NCBI RefSeq assembly: GCF_905207935.1
Contig: NZ_CAJLNI010000057.1
Span: 1-11,866 of the forward strand
DNA length: 11,866 nucleotides
DNA from: an uncultured Haemophilus sp.
GTDB lineage: Bacteria; Pseudomonadota; Gammaproteobacteria; Enterobacterales; Pasteurellaceae
Direction: 5' to 3'
Shown piece by piece: positions 6,841-11,866 of this stretch (the stretch's first letter is position 1; the number at the start of each line of letters is the position of its first letter). The position numbers and the translations under genes are program-made. Under the pieces are notes generated by a model. That model was not told the origin of the DNA and did no database searches. It worked only from the letters and a program-made list of their open reading frames with translations.

Positions 6841-7094
6841 TATTTATTCTCCTTTGACTCAACATCTAGCGGAATATCTAAAAAGACAATTTTGACAATC
6901 CAATACCCAATGACGACAAACAAAATAGGTAAATAAATGCAGGATAATTCAAACCACAACGGAAAACCTATCGGCCCGAGTGCCCCTTTTGGTAAATAAG
7001 CACAAATACACCATCCTATGACATAAAGAATAGCTAAACCTAATGCCCAGCGAGCCTCCTTGGCTGCTTGTTTATAACGTTGTGATAAATCCAT
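6840..7094 (-). CDS. yhdT: YhdT-family small membrane protein (DUF997)
   Basis: This 84-residue protein has two membrane helices at about 16-35 and 50-71. It has a charged N-terminus (DLSQRYKQAAKEARWALG) and a short acidic/basic tail (DVESKENK). The KEARWALGLAILYVIGW opening and the FPLWFELSCIYLPILF stretch are typical of the DUF997 family, nearly always encoded just before panF. The molecular role is unknown; a helper role for the symporter is only suggested by this linkage. AGGAG lies about 8 bases before the ATG. It is the first gene of the unit that continues into panF, the EamA gene and prmA. Confidence 0.9.
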   Translation of the reverse strand: MDLSQRYKQAAKEARWALGLAILYVIGWCICAYLPKGALGPIGFPLWFELSCIYLPILFVVIGYWIVKIVFLDIPLDVESKENK

Positions 7095-7128
7095 TATTAG
7101 CTCCTGTTAGAATATTTTACCGTCAATA

Positions 7129-7134
7129 ATTATA
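7129..7134 (-). promoter_or_regulatory. Possible -10 element for yhdT-panF operon
   Basis: A perfect TATAAT on the minus strand lies about 35 bases before the yhdT ATG, giving a leader of about 27 bases. No recognisable -35 is present at 16-18 bp spacing, because that space is taken by the accC terminator's T-run. The call is tentative. Confidence 0.35.
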
Positions 7135-7143
7135 TTAAACGAT

Positions 7144-7173
7144 AAACAAAAAAGGCAGAAATATTCTGCCTTT
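7144..7173 (-). terminator. Rho-independent terminator after accC
   Basis: AAAGGCAGAA (7151-7160) pairs perfectly with TTCTGCCTTT (7164-7173) around a three-base loop. Read on the minus strand, the stem is followed by further T residues (seven Ts in total at the 3' end). It lies 17 bases after the accC stop and ends the accB-accC unit before yhdT. Confidence 0.9.
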
Positions 7174-7190
7174 GCCTAGAAAATTATAAA

Positions 7191-8537
7191 TTAATCATAC
7201 ATCCCTAATTTCTTCTCTAAATAGTGGATATTTGCACCACCTTTTTGGAAGTTTTCATCTTCAAGAATGAGTTCATGAAGTGGGATATTTGTTTTGATAC
7301 CGTCAATGATCGTCTCTGATAATGCATTTTGCATACGACGGATTGCGACATCACGAGTATCACCGTATGTGATTAATTTTGCGATCATAGAATCATAATG
7401 CGGAGGAACGGTATAACCGCCATACACATGAGAATCCCAACGAACGCCTAAACCACCTGGTGAGTGCAAGTGTACCACTTTACCTGGAGATGGTAAGAAT
7501 GTTTTTGGATCTTCTGCATTGATACGACATTCAATTGCATGACCTTTCACTTTAATATCTTCTTGTTTATAAGAAAGTGGTAAACCAGTCGCAATACGCA
7601 ATTGTTCTTTCACCAAATCCACACCAGTAATCATTTCTGTTACTGGGTGTTCGACTTGAATACGAGTATTCATTTCGATGAAATAGAACTCACCATTTTC
7701 ATATAAGAACTCAAATGTACCTGCACCGCGATAGCCAATTTCAACACAAGCCTTCGCACAACGAGAACCAATATCACGACGGACTTCTTCGGTAATGCCT
7801 GGTGCTGGTGCTTCTTCTACAACTTTTTGGTGACGGCGCTGCATAGAACAATCACGCTCTGCAAGATAGATTGCGTTACCGTGTGTATCAGCTAAAACTT
7901 GGATTTCAATATGGCGTGGATTTTCTAAATATTTTTCCATGTAAACCATGTCATTATTAAATGCTGCTTTTGCTTCAGCTTTGGTCATCGCAATGGATTC
8001 TTCAAGTGCATCTTCGCTACGAACCACGCGCATACCACGACCACCGCCGCCGCCAGATGCTTTGATAATAATTGGATAACCAATACGTTTTGCAATTTCT
8101 TTATTTTTCGCGATATCGCTGCCTACTGGACCATCTGAACCTGGTACGCAAGGCACGCCCGCTTTTTTCATTGCTTTAATCGCAGAAACTTTATCCCCCA
8201 TTAAACGAATAACGTCCGCTGTTGGGCCAATAAAGATAAAACCAGAACGCTCAACTTGCTCTGCAAAATCCGCGTTTTCAGAGAGGAAACCATAACCAGG
8301 GTGAATTGCATCCGCACCGGTTACTTCTGCTGCAGCAATAATAGCAGGAATATTTAAATAACTTTTTACAGATGGCGCAGGTCCGATACAAACTGTTTCA
8401 TCTGCAAGTAATACGTGTTTTAAATCACGGTCAGCGGTAGAGTGAACCGCCACAGTTTTAATGCCTAATTCTTTACAGGCACGCAAAATACGCAGTGCAA
8501 TTTCACCACGGTTAGCAATCACAACTTTTTCTAACAT
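7191..8537 (-). CDS. accC: Biotin carboxylase subunit of acetyl-CoA carboxylase
   Basis: AccC uses ATP and bicarbonate to carboxylate biotin on AccB, the first half-reaction of malonyl-CoA formation for fatty-acid synthesis. From ATG 8537 the protein has 448 residues, close to E. coli AccC (449). It has an N-terminal domain (MLEKVVIANRGEIALRIL), an ATP-grasp domain with Lys116, Lys159 and the glycine loop SGGGGGRGMR (161-170), and the catalytic group Glu276, Glu288, Asn290, Arg292 and Glu296 in FIEMNTRIQVEHPVTE. An in-frame GTG at 8549 would add four residues (MEIV), but GTGGAA there more likely supplies the weak ribosome site. It follows accB after 60 bases that hold a terminator-like hairpin. 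Confidence 0.97.
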   Translation of the reverse strand: MLEKVVIANRGEIALRILRACKELGIKTVAVHSTADRDLKHVLLADETVCIGPAPSVKSYLNIPAIIAAAEVTGADAIHPGYGFLSENADFAEQVERSGFIFIGPTADVIRLMGDKVSAIKAMKKAGVPCVPGSDGPVGSDIAKNKEIAKRIGYPIIIKASGGGGGRGMRVVRSEDALEESIAMTKAEAKAAFNNDMVYMEKYLENPRHIEIQVLADTHGNAIYLAERDCSMQRRHQKVVEEAPAPGITEEVRRDIGSRCAKACVEIGYRGAGTFEFLYENGEFYFIEMNTRIQVEHPVTEMITGVDLVKEQLRIATGLPLSYKQEDIKVKGHAIECRINAEDPKTFLPSPGKVVHLHSPGGLGVRWDSHVYGGYTVPPHYDSMIAKLITYGDTRDVAIRRMQNALSETIIDGIKTNIPLHELILEDENFQKGGANIHYLEKKLGMYD

Positions 8538-8556
8538 AACAATTTCCACTTGGGTG

Positions 8557-8583
8557 AAAAAATGGCGAGAAAGCTCGCCATTT
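8557..8583 (-). terminator. Terminator-like hairpin between accB and accC
   Basis: On the minus strand AAATGGCGAG pairs with CTCGCCATTT (8574-8583 with 8560-8569) around a four-base loop. The run of six Ts that ends the stem (8562-8557) is typical of intrinsic terminators. It sits 14 bases after the accB stop and about 20 bases before the accC start. Because accB and accC are normally cotranscribed, it may be a partial terminator or a processing and stability element that keeps accB product above accC product. Confidence 0.7.
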
Positions 8584-8597
8584 CAGATTGATAGGGA

Positions 8598-9068
8598 TTA
8601 TTCGATAACGATCAATGGTTGATCAAATTCAACCGCTTCGCCATCATTTACTAAGATTGCTTTAACCACACCAGCTTTATCAGCTTCGATACGGTTCATC
8701 ATTTTCATTGCTTCAACGATACAAAGTGCATCGCCTACTTTGACTGTTTGTCCCACTTCAACGAAAGCTTTAGCTTCTGGGCTTGGGCTACGATAGAATG
8801 TACCTACCATTGGTGAACGCACTTGGTGTCCTGACACTTCAGCTGCAGTCGCTTCCGTAGGTACAGCCGCTGCAGGTGCAGGTGCTGGTGCTGCTGCCGG
8901 AGCCGCAACCGGTGCGACTGGCGCCGCTGCATATTGAATTGCAGCAGGTGCAACAGCTGGTGCCGCACGACTAATACGTACTGTACCTTCTTCTTCTTGC
9001 ACTTCTAATTCAGTGATACCCGATTCTTCTACTAATTCAATCAGTTTTTTGATTTTACGAATGTCCAT
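8598..9068 (-). CDS. accB: Biotin carboxyl carrier protein (BCCP)
   Basis: AccB carries the biotin that shuttles carboxyl groups between AccC and the AccA-AccD carboxyltransferase. The 156-residue length equals E. coli BCCP. The N-terminal helix region (MDIRKIKKLIELVEESGITELEV) is followed by an Ala/Pro-rich flexible linker at about 35-76. The biotinyl domain (about 80-156) contains the biotinylation site EAMKM with Lys122 and the protruding-thumb segment SPMVGTFYRSPSPEAK. AGGAAG lies 6 bases before the ATG. It is the first gene of the accBC unit, 159 bases after aroQ. No convincing promoter could be singled out in that gap, so cotranscription from aroQ cannot be excluded. Confidence 0.97.
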   Translation of the reverse strand: MDIRKIKKLIELVEESGITELEVQEEEGTVRISRAAPAVAPAAIQYAAAPVAPVAAPAAAPAPAPAAAVPTEATAAEVSGHQVRSPMVGTFYRSPSPEAKAFVEVGQTVKVGDALCIVEAMKMMNRIEADKAGVVKAILVNDGEAVEFDQPLIVIE

Positions 9069-9100
9069 ACGCTCTTCCTAAAAATATTAATGAATTTTCA

Positions 9101-9133
9101 ACCGCACTTTCAAAATTCACTCCAAAGTGCGGT
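9101..9133. repeat. USS inverted pair in the accB leader
   Basis: Two opposed USS copies (9101-9110 and 9124-9133) give a perfect 10-bp stem with a 13-base loop. They lie 32 bases upstream of the accB start and nearly 100 bases after the aroQ stop. Neither strand shows a true T-run after the stem. It may still terminate aroQ transcripts weakly, or shape the accB leader. Confidence 0.75.
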
Positions 9134-9227
9134 CATTTTGAAACCTGTTTTTTGTGTCGGCAAGATTACCGCAAAATCACGCACTTTGCGATAAATTTCT
9201 GCGAAAATCTGTAAATTTTGTGAAATT

Positions 9228-9680
9228 TTATGCTTTTTTATTTAAAAAATCTAACGCGAATTGGAGAGCAAACTCATAGCCTTTCGCACCTAAGCCACAA
9301 ATCACCCCTTCAGCCACATCACTAAAGTAAGAATGATGACGGAATGGCTCACGTTTATGTACATTAGACAAATGAATTTCGACAAAAGGAATTGACACCG
9401 CAAGCAACGCATCGCGCAATGCAATACTGGTATGCGTATAAGCTGCCGGGTTAATTAAAATAAAATCCACTTTCTGAAAACTTTGATGAATCTTATTAAT
9501 TAACTTTTCTTCGCTATTTGCTTGGAAACACTCCAAATTCACATCATGCTGCGCAGCAAGTTTACCCACATTTTCTTCAATGGCAGATAATGAAAGTGAA
9601 CCATAATGTTTTGGTTCCCTTGCACCCAACATATTCAAGTTCGGGCCATTTAACAGCAAAATATTGAATTTTTTTGACAT
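9228..9680 (-). CDS. aroQ: 3-dehydroquinate dehydratase, type II
   Basis: AroQ converts 3-dehydroquinate to 3-dehydroshikimate in aromatic amino-acid synthesis. The 150-residue size is typical of the dodecameric type II family. Visible are LLLNGPNLNMLGAREP, containing the flexible lid arginine (Arg21), the catalytic tyrosine in HYGS (Tyr26), the INPAAYTHTS substrate loop (Asn77), EIHLSNVHKREPFRHHS with His103, and GLGAKGYEFAL near the end. The ATG at 9680 is preferred over the one at 9686: the Shine-Dalgarno AAAGGA lies 7-8 bases before the former but runs directly into the latter. It lies between menC and accB, 60 bases after menC, with a possible promoter of its own. Confidence 0.95.
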   Translation of the reverse strand: MSKKFNILLLNGPNLNMLGAREPKHYGSLSLSAIEENVGKLAAQHDVNLECFQANSEEKLINKIHQSFQKVDFILINPAAYTHTSIALRDALLAVSIPFVEIHLSNVHKREPFRHHSYFSDVAEGVICGLGAKGYEFALQFALDFLNKKA

Positions 9681-9704
9681 TTTCACATCCTTTAACTTGT
9701 GCGA

Positions 9705-9710
9705 ATTATA
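9705..9710 (-). promoter_or_regulatory. Possible -10 element for aroQ
   Basis: A perfect TATAAT on the minus strand lies 24 bases before the aroQ ATG. No good -35 is seen at normal spacing, so it could be a weak or activator-dependent promoter or a chance match. Confidence 0.35.
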
Positions 9711-9740
9711 GCGATTTTTTATGTAATGGTGGTCGTATCT

Positions 9741-10730
9741 CTATACGATTTTGGTAATAAATTCTGAATTTAGATCAATTAACGGTAAATCTGAGCCCGG
9801 CCATGCTCGTAATACTTGATGTTGCATCAAATTCAATGTATCCAGTCCAGGTGTTACATTGGGGGTATATTGCGCTGCAATACGAGCAAGTTGTGTCAAT
9901 CCAAGACTACTTTCAAGGCTCGAGCTGATCACGGCTTTTATGCCTAAACTATGCGCTTGAGCAATCAGCTTTTGACAATCTTGCAACGAGCCAATCAATG
10001 TTGGTTTAATCACAATGGCGCTTAAGTGCGGTTCTTTTTCTACAAGAAAATCTGGCTCACGCACACTTTCATCCCAAGCAATATTTATGCCTGTTTGATC
10101 TGCAAACTGGCGGCTTTCTTCACGGGTTTTACAAGGTTCTTCCAAAAATTGAATACGAGATCTATGTTGCGGTTTTACTTTCTCCGCAAATTTTAAAGCT
10201 TTTTCCAAGGTCCATTGACGATTCGCATCTAGACGTAATTGCAAATCAGGAATGGCTTCAAGAAACATATCTGTAATCAAACCATCACGATTCGCTTCAT
10301 ACATACCGACTTTAATTTTAGCCACTTTGTCACCGGGCATTTGATTCAGTTCTGCATATAATTCATCAGGATCGCCATAGCACAACGGTGCAGTATGATA
10401 GTTACCTTCCTCATTTAAATAACGTTTCATCTCATCCATCGCCGTGCTAATACCGAAGGCAACAGAAGGATAACAACCATCAAGGGGGACTCTTGGCGCT
10501 TCGCAGCTTGCATGACACCAATTCGTCAGCCATTCAATGGCTTGCTCTTGCGCTTGTTCGATGGTTTCTTCGCTAAACCCAGGTAAAGGTGCAATTTCAC
10601 CCCAGCCATCACGGCTGCAAGCAACACGTACAATCAAACCTTCTCGACGTTTCAAAAAGCGTCCACGTAAAATTAATTGGCTGTCGACGGGAATAGAATA
10701 ACGATAAAGATTAAATGATTTGGTTTCCAT
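9741..10730 (-). CDS. menC: o-Succinylbenzoate synthase
   Basis: MenC dehydrates SHCHC to o-succinylbenzoate in menaquinone synthesis, needed for anaerobic respiration. The 329-residue protein is an enolase-superfamily enzyme. It has an N-terminal capping domain (about 1-100) and a barrel with the catalytic lysine pair AKIK (Lys138/Lys140), metal ligands Asp168 (LRLDANR), Glu197 or Glu198 (FLEEP) and Asp220 (AWDES), and the opposite catalytic Lys242 in VIKPTLIG. The ATG at 10730 follows AAGGAG about 6 bases upstream. It lies downstream of menB in the same direction, but a glycosyltransferase gene is placed between them. Confidence 0.96.
   Translation of the reverse strand: METKSFNLYRYSIPVDSQLILRGRFLKRREGLIVRVACSRDGWGEIAPLPGFSEETIEQAQEQAIEWLTNWCHASCEAPRVPLDGCYPSVAFGISTAMDEMKRYLNEEGNYHTAPLCYGDPDELYAELNQMPGDKVAKIKVGMYEANRDGLITDMFLEAIPDLQLRLDANRQWTLEKALKFAEKVKPQHRSRIQFLEEPCKTREESRQFADQTGINIAWDESVREPDFLVEKEPHLSAIVIKPTLIGSLQDCQKLIAQAHSLGIKAVISSSLESSLGLTQLARIAAQYTPNVTPGLDTLNLMQHQVLRAWPGSDLPLIDLNSEFITKIV
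10024..10032 (+). repeat. Uptake signal sequence inside menC
   Basis: This is an exact AAGTGCGGT core followed by the T-rich TCTTTTTC, a good match to the extended USS. Confidence 0.88.
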
Positions 10731-10748
10731 CTTATTCTCCTTGATGGT

Positions 10749-10786
10749 AAAAGTGCGGTTAAAAACACACAGATTTTTAACCGCAC
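10749..10786 (-). terminator. USS hairpin after the glycosyltransferase gene (32-bp repeat copy A)
   Basis: Positions 10753-10765 pair perfectly with 10774-10786 (13 bp, eight-base loop CACACAGA). On the minus strand the stem is followed by four Ts. It lies 5 bases after the glycosyltransferase stop and 18 bases before the menC ATG. The menC-side arm carries an exact USS (10751-10759), while the inner arm departs from it at the last base. Positions 10755-10786 recur at 11610-11641 with a single difference. Confidence 0.7.
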
Positions 10787-11641
10787 GTATTCTATTTAAA
10801 AGGCACTTGTTTCATAAATAATTTACGTTTTACTCTCATAAATTCGTTTATGATTCTTTCAAAGACTGAAAATTTCGTTTGATTTTCACAAACCGACTCT
10901 CGACCTTTTTGCAAACTACTTTCAAAAGGCTTATCCGGATTCACAACAAAATCTTGCACACAAATCCCTGGTGAAAGCTGAACCACTTTATAATCCTTTA
11001 AATTCAAAAAATGCTCAAAGATAAGAGAATCAATGGCCACTTCAAGGGGTTTATTTTTCACCTGTTCGAGAAGATATTTAGCGCCTTTCGCTGTCACGGT
11101 ATAACCCGCCGTTCCTGATTGCTTAAATGTTATGGGATAAATCTTTCTATCATACTTTGCTGGTCTAGGCGCGCGAAATACCATTCTTCCATTAGCTTCA
11201 AGCTTCAATACATCAATATCATCAGGCAAATAATCGACTTCTAACAGCTCTTTTGCATTCTCGCCTAAGTAAATATCATCTTCAAAAATATTGATATAAT
11301 CTAAGTTCTTTTCTAATGCTAAATTCCATAGTGAGATATGACTTAACGCACAACCAATTTCCCCATCCCATAATTTAGCTTCTGAAGAGCGATCTAAAAT
11401 AATATTAAATTTCTTTGCAACATCCTCAATACGATCTGGCGTCACTGCATCAAAAAATGAAAAAAGGATATTTTGCCGACCAAATTCTTGTTCAATGTGT
11501 TTGCGACGTTTTGTTTCTCTGGTTAAGCTAATCACATAATTATGTTGTTTCACACAGGACATAAAATAATTCTAAAATATGAATAAGGATTGAGATATAT
11601 CACGACAAGGCGGTTAAAAACACACAGATTTCTAACCGCAC
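10755..11641. other. Putative inserted glycosyltransferase cassette with 32-bp flanking repeats
   Basis: One complete AT-rich gene lies between two direct copies of a 32-bp hairpin sequence (10755-10786 and 11610-11641, one mismatch, at 10777/11632), placed between menB and menC. The outer flanks extend the USS of both copies to the full core, while the inner flanks do not. This suggests that a single terminator hairpin was duplicated when the gene entered. There is no transposase and no other mobility gene. The cassette interpretation is inference. Confidence 0.55.
10792..11562 (-). CDS. Family 25 glycosyltransferase, probably LOS biosynthesis
   Basis: The 256-residue protein resembles GT25 enzymes of Haemophilus and Neisseria (LgtB/LgtE, Lex2B and LpsA type), which add hexoses, often galactose, to lipooligosaccharide on the cytoplasmic face. 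Motifs in order are YVISLTRETKRRKHIE (9-24), FFDAV (36-40), GEIGCALSHISLWNLAL (67-83), the acidic FEDD (93-96) that likely binds metal and nucleotide sugar, GTAGYTVTAKGAKYLL (150-165) and PLEVAID with Asp178. A basic C-terminus (RVKRKLFMK) could contact the membrane. GC is about 35%, lower than its neighbours. No strong Shine-Dalgarno precedes the ATG; the upstream region is AT-rich with only weak promoter-like matches. The gene interrupts menB-menC. Sugar and acceptor cannot be predicted. No phase-variation repeat is seen. Confidence 0.87.
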   Translation of the reverse strand: MSCVKQHNYVISLTRETKRRKHIEQEFGRQNILFSFFDAVTPDRIEDVAKKFNIILDRSSEAKLWDGEIGCALSHISLWNLALEKNLDYINIFEDDIYLGENAKELLEVDYLPDDIDVLKLEANGRMVFRAPRPAKYDRKIYPITFKQSGTAGYTVTAKGAKYLLEQVKNKPLEVAIDSLIFEHFLNLKDYKVVQLSPGICVQDFVVNPDKPFESSLQKGRESVCENQTKFSVFERIINEFMRVKRKLFMKQVPFK

Positions 11642-11643
11642 TT
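11610..11643. repeat. USS hairpin after menB (32-bp repeat copy B)
   Basis: The stem GCGGTTA (11610-11616) pairs with TAACCGC (11633-11639), extended by three A-T pairs beyond one mismatch. The menB-side arm carries an exact USS (11635-11643); the inner arm lacks one base of it (AAGGCGGT). It sits 11 bases after the menB stop and probably served as its terminator. On the minus strand no T-run follows the stem in its present state. Confidence 0.8.
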
Positions 11644-11654
11644 TTATGGCCAAA

Positions 11655-11866
11655 TTAAGGATTACGTCTGAATTTGCTAAAGTCTGGTGCGCGTTTTTCG
11701 TTGAACGCGTTACGACCTTCTTGCCCTTCTTCAGTCATATAGAACAACATGGTTGCATTACCCGCGAGTTCTTGTAAACCTGATTGACCATCACAGTCTG
11801 CATTTAATGCGGCTTTCAAGCAACGTAATGCAATTGGGCTGTTACGTAACATTTCACGACACCAAC
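11655..11866 (-). CDS. menB: 1,4-Dihydroxy-2-naphthoyl-CoA synthase (3' part only)
   Basis: This is the C-terminal 70 codons of MenB, the crotonase-family enzyme that closes the naphthoquinone ring from o-succinylbenzoyl-CoA. The frame is open to the right window edge (reading WCREMLRNSPIALRCLKAAL at the edge), so the gene is cut by the window, not truncated. The segment AALNADCDGQSGLQELAGNATMLFYMTEEGQEGRNAF and the invariant tail PDFSKFRRNP are diagnostic of MenB. An internal ATG at 11852 is not the start. It is upstream of menC in the same direction, separated by the glycosyltransferase cassette. Confidence 0.95.
   Translation of the reverse strand, partial: WCREMLRNSPIALRCLKAALNADCDGQSGLQELAGNATMLFYMTEEGQEGRNAFNEKRAPDFSKFRRNP

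Noticed and set aside
8538..8549. GTG start adding four residues to accC
   Set aside because: AccC proteins begin MLEKVVIANRG, and the GTGGAA stretch fits better as the ribosome site of ATG 8537.
10749..11643. Insertion sequence or transposon around the glycosyltransferase gene
   Set aside because: There is no transposase, and the 32-bp repeats are direct copies of an internally palindromic USS hairpin, not terminal inverted repeats. A cassette or recombination explanation fits better.
10792..11654. Tetranucleotide phase-variation tract in or before the glycosyltransferase gene
   Set aside because: I looked for runs such as CAAT, GCAA or AGTC in the gene and its upstream region and found none.
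1..11866. CRISPR array or tRNA/rRNA genes
   Set aside because: The only recurring short motif is the USS core; no regularly spaced repeats and no cloverleaf or rRNA segments are visible.

Overview
The window reads as chromosomal DNA of a Haemophilus species, probably H. parainfluenzae or a close relative. The nine-base core AAGTGCGGT, the Hin-type DNA uptake signal sequence (USS), occurs about twelve times on the two strands, several times as inverted pairs. Most proteins closely match my memory of H. influenzae orthologues (ExbB, AccB, AccC, MenC, MenB, Fis). No database was searched, so the species call is inference.

Left part (1-2191, plus strand): the 3' end of the peroxiredoxin gene bcp, then exbB-exbD-tonB, a tightly packed operon for the inner-membrane motor that energises iron, haem and transferrin uptake at the outer membrane. 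A good sigma70-type promoter with an overlapping Fur-like dyad precedes exbB. A strong bidirectional terminator separates tonB from the convergent fis.

Middle (2203-7094, minus strand): yhdT-panF-eamA-prmA form one close-packed transcription unit (small membrane protein, sodium/pantothenate symporter, EamA exporter, ribosomal protein L11 methyltransferase). They are followed by dusB-fis (tRNA dihydrouridine synthase and nucleoid protein), which has a candidate promoter of its own in the 147-bp gap. This is the familiar gammaproteobacterial fis neighbourhood with an EamA transporter between panF and prmA.

Right-middle (7191-9680, minus strand): aroQ (shikimate pathway), then accB-accC (biotin carrier protein and biotin carboxylase of acetyl-CoA carboxylase). 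A terminator-like hairpin with a U-tract lies between accB and accC, and a second, full terminator follows accC.

Right end (9741-11866, minus strand): the menaquinone genes menB (3' end only) and menC are separated by a family 25 (LOS-type) glycosyltransferase gene. This gene is AT-rich (about 35% GC by hand count, against about 44% in a sampled 360 bp of menC) and is bracketed by two copies of a 32-bp USS hairpin that differ at one base. The outer flanks of the two copies together rebuild one perfect USS hairpin, so the gene looks like a cassette dropped into the menB-menC intergenic terminator. This is the most unusual feature of the window. There are no rRNA or tRNA genes, CRISPR arrays or insertion sequences, and no stretch over 300 bases lacks a gene.
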